This document shows, piece by piece, positions 9,490 through 20,688 of a stretch of DNA of 64,000 bases. Every line of letters starts with the position of its first letter. Positions within the stretch are counted from its first letter, which is position 1. Source of the stretch: Turnera subulata (taxonomy: Eukaryota; Streptophyta; Magnoliopsida; Malpighiales; Passifloraceae); contig JAKUCV010005660.1 in NCBI GenBank assembly GCA_028386065.3, positions 13,186-77,185 of the forward strand, written 5' to 3'. The notes under the pieces are model-generated. The model saw nothing but the letters and a program-made list of their open reading frames with translations. It did not search any database and was not told the DNA's origin. The position numbers were made by a program, and so were the translations under genes.

Positions 9490-9729
9490 ATGGTGGAGAA
9501 GAAGCTAGCCAAATGTGCAAGAAAGTTGAAGAAGTTGTTCAAGTCCTTGACTAATAGCCGTAGTCAAGAAATTTCAGTTTCATCTCCTGTTGCCATTTAC
9601 TGTGAGGATCTCTTCGTGTCATCAGGACTTAAAGGCCTCAAAAGAAATGACAGCAATTTTGATCATTTTGTAGCAGCTCATTATGCAGCACAGAATCACT
9701 TCACTCTTAGGCCAAATATGTATATTTGA
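9490..9729 (+). CDS. Small intronless hypothetical protein, 79 aa
   Basis: The frame runs from ATG (context AGAATGG) to TGA and encodes a 79-residue protein. I do not recognise the family. The N-terminus is basic (KKLAKCARKLKKLFKSL), amphipathic in spacing, followed by a Ser-rich stretch and a C-terminal half without membrane segments or signal peptide. Support for a real gene is a good TATA box 108 bp upstream, balanced codon composition compared with the AT-rich surroundings, and candidate polyadenylation motifs downstream (AATCAAATAAG near 9853). It is the only plus-strand host gene between the repeat block and the lipases. Confidence 0.55.
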   Translation: MVEKKLAKCARKLKKLFKSLTNSRSQEISVSSPVAIYCEDLFVSSGLKGLKRNDSNFDHFVAAHYAAQNHFTLRPNMYI

Positions 9730-10044
9730 TGGGGAGCTGGTAGCTCACCATGTCCTTTCATTTTGTTTATCTTGAAAGATGTCACCCAAGAGGTGATAAT
9801 ACTTTACCTTTAGTTTGAAGTACATGATGTGTACATATTCCCTTTAGTTTCTAATCAAATAAGCTCAAAACTGTAACAAGCCTGATTTTTTGGTGCTGTG
9901 AATGCAATATCTCTTGTAACGAAAAAGCTTCTTCGGGAACTGATCCTTGTATATATATATGGTTTACAAGAATATTTACTAGCTAGCGCTGAAGCTACTG
10001 ATTTGATATATAGATACAAGGAACAGTGAGGAATTTGGTGAGAC

Positions 10045-12137
10045 TTAGTTGAGCTTAAAGAAGGCCATTAGAGGATCATAGACAACTTGATTAGCGTTCA
10101 CTCCGAAAACAAAATCTACGTGGGCGTATTCCTCTCTGTATAGCTGCACCAGTTTATCACCATCATGATCTTTGAGGTTGTCTAGCAGAACTTTCACATC
10201 ATTGGTATCCGACAACGTGTCATTCCCTCCATATGCAAGGAAAAGAGGAAGATCACTTGGAATGCTTGCCATGCTATACACTGGTGGAGTAGGCTGCCTG
10301 TAATGGTCCATGTTGGCATCTTCGCTACCATAATCATACATTGTTATGTTTCCTGTTCTGATCACTGCTCAAGAACAAAAAGATCAGAAACTAATTATAA
10401 TTATAATTAGTTCGCTATATATTCAGACAATTATATGATTCAGTTATGTGTAATTCCAATAACTAGTATAAATGTGTTGAACCAGCAGTATTTTACAGAC
10501 TTACTTTGAGCAAGATGGACCATGTTCTTGGTTGATGTTGATTGAGGCTCATGTTCAAGAAAAATGTCTATCCTGGAAGCATTTACGCAGCAAGTTGGGC
10601 CTGAAAACCAAGAGTAAAATATGTCAATATTCCAACTTGAAAATCAAATGTTTTCGTCTTGTGGTCTTCATGGACAAGCCTAGAACCTGTGAAAGCAACC
10701 ATTAAGTTGGAGCAGTTCAGCCCAGTCGTCTTGCAGACATTCTCCACAAGCTTGGCAGCAGCCTGCCTGTTAAATCACAATAGTAAATTATTAATCACCA
10801 ATTTCATATTGCAATGTACAAAGCTATATATAAGTTGCTCTCTTACCCTCCGGGGACAAATTCATGGAGCCCCAACCAGTACAAGTCCTGTGAAACGCAC
10901 AAAAAAGCAAATATTAATGGAGATTCTATCGCTATTGATCACAATTAAATTTGGACTCAAACAAGAGAGAGGTCCATTAATCTTTTCCACCTCTGCTATG
11001 AAACTATCTGCAGCATCTTTAGCAAGTGGTGATTCAATCTGACTAAGATGAGCAATTGGACAAAGCAAAGCAGCTGATCTTAACATGTTTAACAACTGTC
11101 CTTGTGAAAATGCAGCAAAAGCCATTAAAGTTCCCTGCAAAACTCACAACCCTCTTCTTAGTTGTAACACAACATAGATCATTAAATTAAAGCAAAAACA
11201 ACAGTAAGCAAGCATGTGTGATTTTTCTTACCAGAGAATGACCAACATAATGAAGTTTCTGTCCTGTCTGGTCATGCACATACTGGAATAGAGCAGGAAG
11301 ATCAAAAGCAGCTAACTCATCCCATGACCAATCCCAATAAGCCTACCAAGAAAACCAAAGATTGATTCAGCATGAAAAAGAGAAAGAAACTAAAGGTTCA
11401 AAGATTGGTAAAAGATCAAGGAAAGGAAAATGATCAGTGCTTAAAGAGTAAACAAACCGAATCACTGGGACTAAGTGAGGTGTGCCCTCGGCTATAAGTA
11501 GTCCCACGAGTGTTGGCAATCCATACATCATAACCAGCATCTGCCAATATGAATGCTAAAGATTCATCTGGCAAATTTAGAAGCCAGGTAACACCATCCT
11601 ACACCATCATAACATAACACGAACATTGGTTAATAAATATTCTTGTTAATATTCTTGTGTATCATCAACACATTTTTTTTTTTTTATCAGAAGCACACTT
11701 AAGTAAGAATTCCTTTGTTAAATGTCTCCATGACTACAAGTATGTACTGACCGAAAACAAGCCATGTTGAAGCAAAACTGGGGGCTTGTCTGCTCTCTTG
11801 CCAGACTGCCCTGAAGGCATTCTCTGAAGGCTAAGAATATAACCATCTTTTGTTGTCACCTGACACCAGAAAAATCTTAAAAATCAAATCAAGAATCCGG
11901 TGCGCAAAGTAAAGAAATACATTCAAAACATATAACCACCTTATGTTCTTGGCAGAGATAGCCTTGTGGCTGTATCATTGACTTGCAAATACCATCATCA
12001 TCATCGGCATTTGTAGCGGACACAGATGCACCATCATAAGCACTAACTGAATTATATAGCTTCGTTCTTGTAGCTGCCGCTACTGATAGACAGAATAGGA
12101 TCAATAAGGCTGGGGTTATAATAGTGTACTTGGCCAT
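10045..12137 (-). CDS. Acid triacylglycerol lipase (lipase 2-like), copy A
   Basis: Nine exons: 12137-11940, 11859-11752, 11598-11458, 11342-11232, 11134-10991, 10887-10847, 10766-10687, 10600-10505 and 10364-10045, all GT-AG. They give a 412-residue protein. The N-terminus is a signal peptide (about residues 1-22), so it is probably secreted or vacuolar. The fold is the alpha/beta hydrolase of gastric/lysosomal acid lipases: LQHG oxyanion region, nucleophile elbow GHSLG with Ser185, then Asp355 (YGGND) and His388 (YAHVDF) to complete the triad. Arabidopsis relatives include LIP1 and MPL1, which cleave acyl esters; MPL1 acts in aphid defence. The substrate here is unknown. All key residues are intact. 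It is the most downstream member of a same-strand array. Confidence 0.9.
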
Positions 12138-12196
12138 TTTAAAACTTTAATAACTTTGTGATTACCAACTGCAACAACGACTTCTAACCTTCCTAC

Positions 12197-12206
12197 ATTT
12201 TATAGT
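12197..12206 (-). promoter_or_regulatory. TATA box, lipase copy A
   Basis: On the minus strand ACTATAAAAT lies 60-69 bp before the ATG. The same ten bases occur at matching distance before copies B and C. Confidence 0.6.
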
Positions 12207-12209
12207 GTG

Positions 12210-13761
12210 TCCTATTTAATATAACGACAGGAGAATGTATCATGTACAGTGTGGCACTAGGGAATTCCTATATAGCATCTTCTTTCTTAACTCATACAAT
12301 GACTGCTAAAACAAAGGCATGTAGTAGGGTCATGGTGCATTATAATATTATGTACATAATTTTGTGCGTTTAGCATTAACTGCTTTTGTTAGGTTCAAAT
12401 TTCACTAACGCAGCGTTCACTCCAGTTCTTTGAAAGGTGTCTTGGTCTTCTACATATTCCTACTTCTAGTTAATCAATACATCCAGGTACAATAGTATGA
12501 ACGGAAACAGAATTGCGGATTAAGGTCAAAAGATATTCATATTAAAGCCAAACCACGAGCAACGGTATTTGAACGTGACTGATTCGGCAAATACTTTTGA
12601 TGGAGATGTACGTGGACAAAAGATAATGTCTGGGATCCGTGTAGGCTTAGATTCCCACGATATTAATTCGAGAAAAAATATTATTTGCCACTGAATATGC
12701 TGTGACCATAATAAAATTTATCCTTGAATATGGGAGTTTTCAACTGCTCTCATCACTTAAGATGGATCCGTTTCAAATTCAATGAGCCCACGAATTTAAT
12801 TTTTCAGACTCCATAACTGTTATTAGCACTAAAGCTTATCTTAGATTTTACCTTATAGAAATAATAAGTGTATATTATATAAATAAATATGTTAAATTTG
12901 TGAAATGCTCACTTTAGTTTGTAAATAATGAATAAATAAATAAACTGTAGGCGGGGAAGAGAAACTTCTAGAGATGTTTTGTTAAAACAGAATTAGATTC
13001 ATTATTAATTATTTAATAATAGTTGGAGTACACGCAATAGACAATTTCCCAACAGGGGCCAATTACAGAAACTGAACGAAAATTAGACAACCTCTTGACG
13101 GTATGTGTTATTGTTTGGTGCAAAAGTAGTAGTAGTGACGACTGTAATGGAAATGGGCTCTTGTTTTGTTTGTTTATCCAATATAACAGAGGCGGTTCGG
13201 GGATGGAAATGGTCGTTACGGTGCCCATTACGCTAAAAGCAGAATCCCCATTACATTTTAAAGCCCACTACATATAAACTTGCCCACCTTTTGCCAATTT
13301 TGTTATTTTTTTCCCGTTTCCTTTTTCTTTTCCAACTGATCTGAATTCACAATTTCTTTTGACTGTAATAGGTATATGTACTTTATCCCCAAAAAAGTAG
13401 TAATTTGACGATGAGGATTGACTTAGTTTTTTTTGTCTGGAACATATTTGAGGATTGACTTAGTTGGTTGAGTTTTAATCAACATTTGTATCATCCAATA
13501 CTACTGGAAGCGTTTAGATTATGATAATTATTTAATTTAGTGGCTAATCTTTTGCTTGCGGTATATTATATTGTTGAAGCATCCATTCTCCACACAGACT
13601 TGTTTGTTGTTATCAAATCAACACATAACAAGAAGCCTGGACCATTTGATAGTACTTAAACAATAAATGATGAAAATACATACTCAACGAAAGGTCTACA
13701 CTTATATCCTAGCTACAGATTTTGAACCAAGTTACAATACATAGCTAGTAGTTCTTGTCAC
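12210..13761. other. Intergenic DNA between lipase copies B and A
   Basis: Contains the upstream region of copy A and the 3' flank of copy B. No coding region, RNA gene or clear repeat is seen. Short open frames around 13013-13277 have no support. Confidence 0.6.
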
Positions 13762-16120
13762 TTAATTAAGCTTAAAGAAGGCCATAAGAGGGTCATAGAC
13801 AACTTGATTAGCGTTCACTCCAAAAACAAAATCCGCATGAGCATAGTCGTCTTTGTAGACTAACACCAGCTTATCACCTTCATGTTCTTTAAGGTTGCCT
13901 AGCAGAACATTCACATCGTTAACATCAGAGAGGGAGTCTTGCCCTCCATAGGCAAGGAAAAGTGGAAGATCATTTGGAATGCTGGCCAGGTTGTACAATG
14001 GAGGAGTGGGCTGCCTGTAGTGCTCCATGTTTGCATCTTCATTACCGTAGTCATACATTGAGACATTCCCTGTTCTAACCACTGTAACACAAAATTCCAA
14101 TGTAAGCAAAATTAAATGGTTTTGGTTGAGTACTTGGCATAGTATAGTTAAATGTGTGTAAATTTTTGTTTATGCAATGATTTAGCTAGCAAGTGAACCC
14201 GGGTTGTTAAAGAGACTTACTCTGAGACAGGTGGATCATGTTCTTTGTAGAGGTTGACTGGGGCTCATTTTGGTAGAAACTGTTCATGCTGGAAGCATTC
14301 ACGCAGCAATTCGGGCCTGTGAAATGGTATAGAACATGGTAGCAATGTCATAAATAGTAGAACAGGAATAAAAACCAAAATGTCTTCGATCAAAGAAATT
14401 TCAACGGGGAAGTAATAGTACCAGTGAAAGCATCTATCAAGTTGGAGCAGTTTATGTTAGTTTTCTCGCAGACATCTTGGACTAGCTTGGAAGCAGCCTT
14501 CCTGTACGTTCAGATAGAACAGGAAAATTGTATGTCACCTGCCGCAATCTTTGTAATTTTGATTGTCCTTTTTTGAGTGGTTCAGGCACAGTAAAGATGC
14601 CATACTTTTGTTCGTAGGCCTCTAGCGAGTGGTTAACAGGATACGTGGTACAATTCAAACACTAAATTGCTTAATTAATCATAAACTAGTAATCACATTT
14701 GTAGTGTTCTTTGATTAAAAAGCAGTAAACAGTTTGTTTAGCAAACTTTTAAACTTCGGGACCTGCTGGTGCTACACTCATACTAATTGATTCGCTTGCT
14801 GGAGGATTGTTTTAATTGCTTTTGAAGGTACACTATTGACAAATTTTGTGTTCTTTGCAAAAGATATGCAATATTAAGCTAAGAACAGTTGGGTTCTTAC
14901 CCTCCAGGAACAAATTCATGGAGTCCCAACCAGTATAAGTCCTGTGAAAGCGAAAATCAAAATTGGAAAGCATTAATATGGAACTTGACTCCTCAAATAA
15001 GATAAATTCGTAAGTCTGGTTTACCTCTGCTATGAATGACTTAGCAGCTCCTTTAGTTAGTGGTGATGTAATCTGATTAAGATGAGCAATCGGACTGAGC
15101 AAAGCAGCTGATCTTAGCATGTTCAACAACTGCCCTTGTGAAAAGGCAGCAAAAGCAATCAAAGTACCCTGCAAATCATCAACACTTTATCAGGTACTGT
15201 AAAACACACAGATTTTCAAAAAAGATGGATATCTGGTCCTGGAAATGAACTGCATTTAACCATGTATTACTTACCAAAGAATGACCAACATAATGAAGTT
15301 TCTGTCCAGTCTGGTCGTGCACATACTGAAATGTAGCAGGAAGATCATATGCAGCTAATTCATCCCATGTCCAATCCCAGTAAGCCTACCAAGGAAACAA
15401 GCATACAACTTAATCAAAAGGGAAAATAATTATAAGGACATCAAAATAATTCTGTCAACTGAGAGGGGATAATACATTCAGAATATCTAGTATTTATAAC
15501 TGAAGAATAAAACCAACCGAATCACTGGGGCTTAGTGAAGTGTGTCCTCGGCTATATGTAGTCCCACGAGTGTTAGAAATCCACACATCATAGCCATTAT
15601 CAGCCAATATGAATGCCAAAGCTTCATCAGGCGGATTTACTGCCCATACGGCACCATCCTTTGATCACAGAATTACTATTAGTATATAGAGATTAAGGTA
15701 TCCACAACAGTGCAATTAAAGCAAGAGTTATACTAACCACAAACACCCCATGTTGTAGCAGAACTGGCGGCTTGTCTGCCTTCTTACCAGACCGGCCAAC
15801 AGGCATTCTCTGAATGCTGAGAACATATCCATCTTTTGTGGTTACCTGACAACATTACAAGTTTTAACAAAGAATTCATGTCTACTCGTGAAAATTAAGG
15901 AAAAAAATCCTGAAGTATATGTACTTACCTGATGTTCTTGGCAGACATAGCCTTGTGGCTCTATCATGGACTTGCAAATACCATCATCAGCATTTGGAGC
16001 TAACGCAGATGCACCATCATGAGCACTCACTGAACTATATAGCTTTGTTCTTGTAGCTGCAGCCACTGATAGACAGAACAGGATCACTAAAGCTAGTGTT
16101 GTTAAGCTGTACTTCGCCAT
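13762..16120 (-). CDS. Acid triacylglycerol lipase (lipase 2-like), copy B
   Basis: Nine exons: 16120-15929, 15845-15738, 15658-15518, 15385-15275, 15168-15025, 14941-14901, 14501-14422, 14316-14221 and 14081-13762. They encode 410 residues. Exon sizes from exon 2 onward equal those of copy A exactly, and the sequence is very close (MAKY start, AATRTKLY, PQGYxCQEH), so A and B are the youngest duplicate pair. The signal peptide, GHSLG (Ser183), Asp353 and His386 are all present. Intron 6 is about 400 bp, much longer than in A. No defect is seen. Confidence 0.9.
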
Positions 16121-16167
16121 TTAATTTTGTGATTACAAACTGCAGCGACAATATTCAATCTTCCTGC

Positions 16168-16177
16168 ATTTTATAGT
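16168..16177 (-). promoter_or_regulatory. TATA box, lipase copy B
   Basis: ACTATAAAAT on the minus strand lies 48-57 bp before the ATG. The surrounding bases (GACACTATAAAATGCAGGAAG-like) are shared with copy A. Confidence 0.6.
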
Positions 16178-16994
16178 GTCCTATCTAATTTAAAAACAGG
16201 AGAATGTATCTCGATAGAAAATTCCTGCTGCCTTGTCTACAAATTAATGGCTTGTTGTGGGGCCTTGCTGCAATTTATTTTATTCGTTTAAGTCTGTTTG
16301 GGATGACCTGTTACCCTGTCTGCTAGATGCAAAGTTAATTTCATAAACGCCGCAATCCTGGTCTTTATCGAAGTATCTTGTTTTAGATTTTCATACTAAG
16401 TGAGGTTTAATGTCTGAACTGAAAAGGAATTGGAGATAAAGATCAAATGATATTCGCACTCAAAGACAAACGAATGGTAATATCAAGAACGTAACTGATA
16501 GGGCAAGGACTTTTGACAGAGACAACTTTTGTTGGGCGTTAAAAAAAAAGGGGGGGGCAAAGATAAAACATGCTTGTTTAACTGTACCTGTGTTTAATCA
16601 CTCCCCAAAATATATTCTATCAATCTTGAAATTATTTTGCTTGATTCATTTGAGTACAGACTTAGACGAGCATCTTACAATTGAGATTGAGATAATCCTT
16701 GAAAAAGAACACCGATACGTAATAACATCGATAATGCAATTATCATTGGGCATTTATGTATGTTTACCTAGGCCACAATATTCAATCCTGGGAAAACACT
16801 AAACAAAACTATCTTTAATAGAAAATTCTGATGGTGGCTAGTTCAGATCCTTCTCATTTCACGTGTAATTCGGTGCATTTATTTTACGTAGAAAATGTTC
16901 TGTACTCAATTATCTAAAGACATTTAGTTAAATTATGCGTTTCATCGATGTAAATAGAACTTGCGCCACCACCATTATCAATTACATGATTTAA
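16178..16994. other. Intergenic DNA upstream of lipase copy B
   Basis: AT-rich with no gene. A G-tract follows an A-tract near 16542-16557. The 70-codon open frame at 16590-16802 has no supporting features. Confidence 0.5.
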
Positions 16995-17291
16995 TTATTT
17001 TCCACTAGACCGACGAACAGGCAGTCTCTGTATGCGCTGGATGTAACCATCTTTGGTGGTTACCTGAAACCATTACAAGTTTTAACAGAGACATCATATG
17101 TATAACTTCTGAAAGTTAAGAAACAATCCTCAAGTATTCACCATATGTTCTTGGCAGACATAGCCTTGTGGCTCTATCGAGGACTCACAAATACCATCAT
17201 CAGAATTTTGAGTCTTCCCATCCGGATTATGCTCTGAATATAGACATAGTAGGATCACTAGAATTAGAGCTATTGAATTGTATGTGGCCAT
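16995..17291 (-). pseudogene. Truncated lipase relative, exons 1-2 only
   Basis: Exon 1 is 17291-17142 (50 codons, with a hydrophobic signal-like start and the family motif [10 protein letters not shown]). Exon 2 begins at 17063 with VTTKDGY after a proper AG acceptor but reaches a TAA at 16995-16997 after PVRRSSGK. The remaining seven exons are missing, including the catalytic Ser, Asp and His. It sits between copies C and B in the same orientation and is therefore a broken array member. If transcribed and spliced it would yield a secreted peptide of about 72 residues. It cannot be a lipase. Confidence 0.85.
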
Positions 17292-17559
17292 GTCAAGTTT
17301 GTGACTAGCAAACTGAACAAACTACTTTCTTTCCTTGCTTTATTTTCAAGTGCCATGAACTCCACTTTTTAGTGCTTTGTTATCATTGAAGTTAAACGAT
17401 CTTGTAAGTAACAAACAAGCAACTGGAACACGCCTGCCCGAAATATAAAAAAGGGCCAGCAAGTATTAGAAAATGTAAAGCTTTCTTCTCTTTTTACTGA
17501 TATACTTACACCACAAAAGTGAACCCACCTACATAAATTTTCCTACGCTATATTCTCAG

Positions 17560-19682
17560 TCATTGGAGTTTAAGGAAAATCATGAGAGGATCATACACAT
17601 CTCGCTTAGCATTATCTGACATGACAAAATCAGCGTGAGCATAGTTTGGTCTGTACTGAACCACATGCCTGTCCCCATGTCGACGTCTCAGGTTCCTGAG
17701 CAAGAGCTGTACATCCCTGAAATCAGCAAGTTCATCTGCCCCTCCGTAGCTGATGAACAGAGGAATGTGATTTGGGATCTTTGACATGTCATACACCGGA
17801 GGAGTTGGCTGCCCGTAGTGTTCCATGTTCAGGGCCTCACTAGTGTAGTTGTACATCATTATTTTCCCTGTTCTGATCACTGCATCCCCAGAACTTCAAA
17901 GTTAGTTTCATGACCAATTTTGTGCTACAACTTGTTTGAGATCTTTTCTGTGTGTGCGTGCATATGTTTACTCTTGGAACTTTGGTTGCAAAAGAATAAG
18001 AAAACAGGTTAATTTTTTTGTCATGTTCATCAACAATTTTAGAAATAATTAATTCTCACTTCAATAACTGGTTAGTTTTTGTTTTGTTCATCAATTATTT
18101 TTGAAATACTTACTCTGGGATAAATGGACCATGTTCTTTGTTGCCGTTGGCTGAGGTTCATAAGTTAGGAATGAACCTACTATGGAAGAATTCAAGCAGC
18201 AATTCTGGCCTATAAATTTAGCAATAGAAAAATATCAAAGCTTCATGTCAGTTGAATAGATAAAGTCTTGTGGCGTATGAACATATGCAGTATGTATACC
18301 TGTAAAACAAGTTAACAAGTCGGTGCAGTCAATATTTGTTTTTGTGCAAACTTGTTTCAGAAGATTGGCCACAGGCTGCCTGATTAGTTGAGGGGGAAAG
18401 AAATGAAAAATAAACATTATTGGCGATTTGGCACCATAAAAACTTGACTGAGTTGATATAAGTGCAGCAACATCTGGGTTTCAGCTGTATTATAGGTTGT
18501 TGTATTCTTACCCCAATGGCTCAAACTGACCGAGTCCCCACTGGTACATAGTCTGTTACACAAGTATGATGAAGTTAAAAGGTGACCTCCAATCCGGCTA
18601 ATAGTTACACATATAAGGATAATATCAGTAATAATCACCTCAGCAACAAAGTTATCAGCAGCAGCTTTTGCAAGTGGGGAGGTCAGCTGGCCAAGATGTG
18701 CTATCGGGCAAAGTAGGCCAACTGATCTCACCGATTTCGAGAGCTGATTCTTCGACAATGCTGCCATAATCATCAGAGTTCCCTACAGACCATTTAGTTC
18801 ACATATTAGCATGCCCATTATTATTGACAGAAGCTGCAAACGATTTAGGCATAAATCTATTTTGAAGTATCACCAGTGAATGTCCAATGTAATGCAGTTT
18901 TTGTCCTGTTTGACCTTGCACGTACTCAAATGTAGCAGGAAGATCATAAGCAACAAGTTGATCCCATGTCCAATCCCAGTAGGCCTAAAACATGAAGCCA
19001 GTTATTCAGATGGTGCATATAATGATGAAAAGGAGAAATAAGATGAAGAATTGGGAAGGAAACTCACAGGGTTATTAGGAGAAAGAGATGTATGGCCAAG
19101 ACTATATTTGGTTCCACGGGAATTGGGAATCCACACATCAAAGCCATCATCTGCCAAGAGGAGGGCTAGACATTGGCCTGCAGGTAATAGCAGCCAGGTT
19201 ATTCCGTCCTACCACCACATGACAGCCAAGCCAAGTTACATTCACAATCAAAGATACAGGACTTAGAAATGAATGCCAGCATAATATTGCAGAAATAATA
19301 CTCACCATGAGTACCCCATGCTGCAAAATAACTGGCGGCCTTATTCTTGCCCATTTCGCGACTGACCGTCCAACTGGGATTCTCTGGAGGCTGAGGATGT
19401 AACCATCTTTTGTTGTCACCTGAAGATGAAACCAATTGAAAATTTTTTAATGAATCTGCCACATTTTCAAGTATCATTGATTCAATGAGCATTCATTACC
19501 TTATGTTCCTCGCAAGCATACCCTCTTGTCTCAACCATTATTTTGCAAATGCCATCAGCAGCTGTTGGGTGCAATGTGGCTGTTGCATTGTGATCAGAAA
19601 ACAGCTTCAATCTTGCTCCCGCGGCTGACCCACAGAAAAGGGCGCATACAATAATCAGGGCTAAACTGTTGGTCATCTCCAT
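17560..19682 (-). CDS. Acid triacylglycerol lipase (lipase 2-like), copy C
   Basis: Nine exons: 19682-19500, 19419-19306, 19208-19068, 18984-18874, 18782-18639, 18552-18512, 18379-18300, 18209-18114 and 17879-17560. They encode 409 residues. I chose the ATG giving MEMTNS, followed by a signal peptide (ALIIVCALFCGSAAGA), because it matches the start of copy D. GHSLG (Ser182), Asp352 (YGGAD) and His385 (YAHADF) are intact. It is more diverged than A and B: exon 6 encodes MYQWGLGQFEPLG instead of the usual [13 protein letters not shown], and a basic LRRRHGD replaces the acidic loop before the His. Substrate preference may therefore differ. Confidence 0.88.
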
Positions 19683-19728
19683 GTGATATGTTGTCTGCCA
19701 CCAAACCGTCCTGTGATGCTTTTTCAAA

Positions 19729-19738
19729 ATTTTATAGT
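19729..19738 (-). promoter_or_regulatory. TATA box, lipase copy C
   Basis: ACTATAAAAT on the minus strand lies 47-56 bp before the chosen ATG, matching copies A and B and supporting that start. Confidence 0.6.
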
Positions 19739-19744
19739 AATACA

Positions 19745-20688
19745 ACCCCCCCGGATCACAACAAAAATGAGGTAGTCACACTAAGGCATCCAAAACAACC
19801 TTTGTCAAACAAGTTGCACATATATATGTTCTAATTAAACCAAGGTATCTGGTGTAAATTTTCTCGCTGGTAAACAGAAATTCCTAGGTTGCTACTCAAC
19901 TGTTGCTATTGGAGACATGAAAATATGACATATACATGCATACATACATACATACATAAGCCAAGACACGAGCAATGAGGAGAAAAGTACGTCGCATTTT
20001 CAGCAGTAAATTCTGGACTCGGACCAATGGCCTTAATGTTGCTCATTCAATATAAGAGACTTCTTCTAGGACCATGTTCATGTTTCATGACTACTTCATC
20101 GCCGTGTGCAGTGCGAGAAAATGTTACCCTGATTCAGTCACTAAATTTTATCTCAGGGGACCCACTTGTCATCAATTCAACTGATGTAGTACTAATATTT
20201 TTGTTTTTACTGGTTATGATGTTACTGATGCGCATTGCTACTTAGTAAGCAGTAAGTAAGCACCACAAAATTTACCTCTCAGTCATAACCTACAAAAACT
20301 AGTGCTTTCTCGCTATCCTTACATGTTATGTTGCAATTCGGAAATTAATTTGGTAAAAAATGTGGAAACACCAAGAAGAACATGTTTTGTATATTGTTGG
20401 ATGCGAAAAGACGGTCCTATAACTATAAGGCATACGACACGAGGCAACATTTCGACAAAAAAAGAACAAAAACACATACGAGGCAAAAAGACAAGAACCT
20501 CTTTAGATAACAAGATCACTTTTTGGGTCCATTTATTAGTGTCCAAAAGCCCAAAAGGCTCTAGCTAATCCATTTACAGCGGCCCATTCGGAAAGATATC
20601 ACTTATTAACAACTCCCAAAACTTTGGTGGCAGAATATAAAGGAATTCTGCCTATATATTATTAACAAATGGTTTCCCCCCAGCATAG
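19745..20688. other. Intergenic DNA between lipase copies D and C
   Basis: No gene is seen. A short CATA microsatellite lies near 19933-19958. Open frames at 20027-20568 lack any support. Confidence 0.55.
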
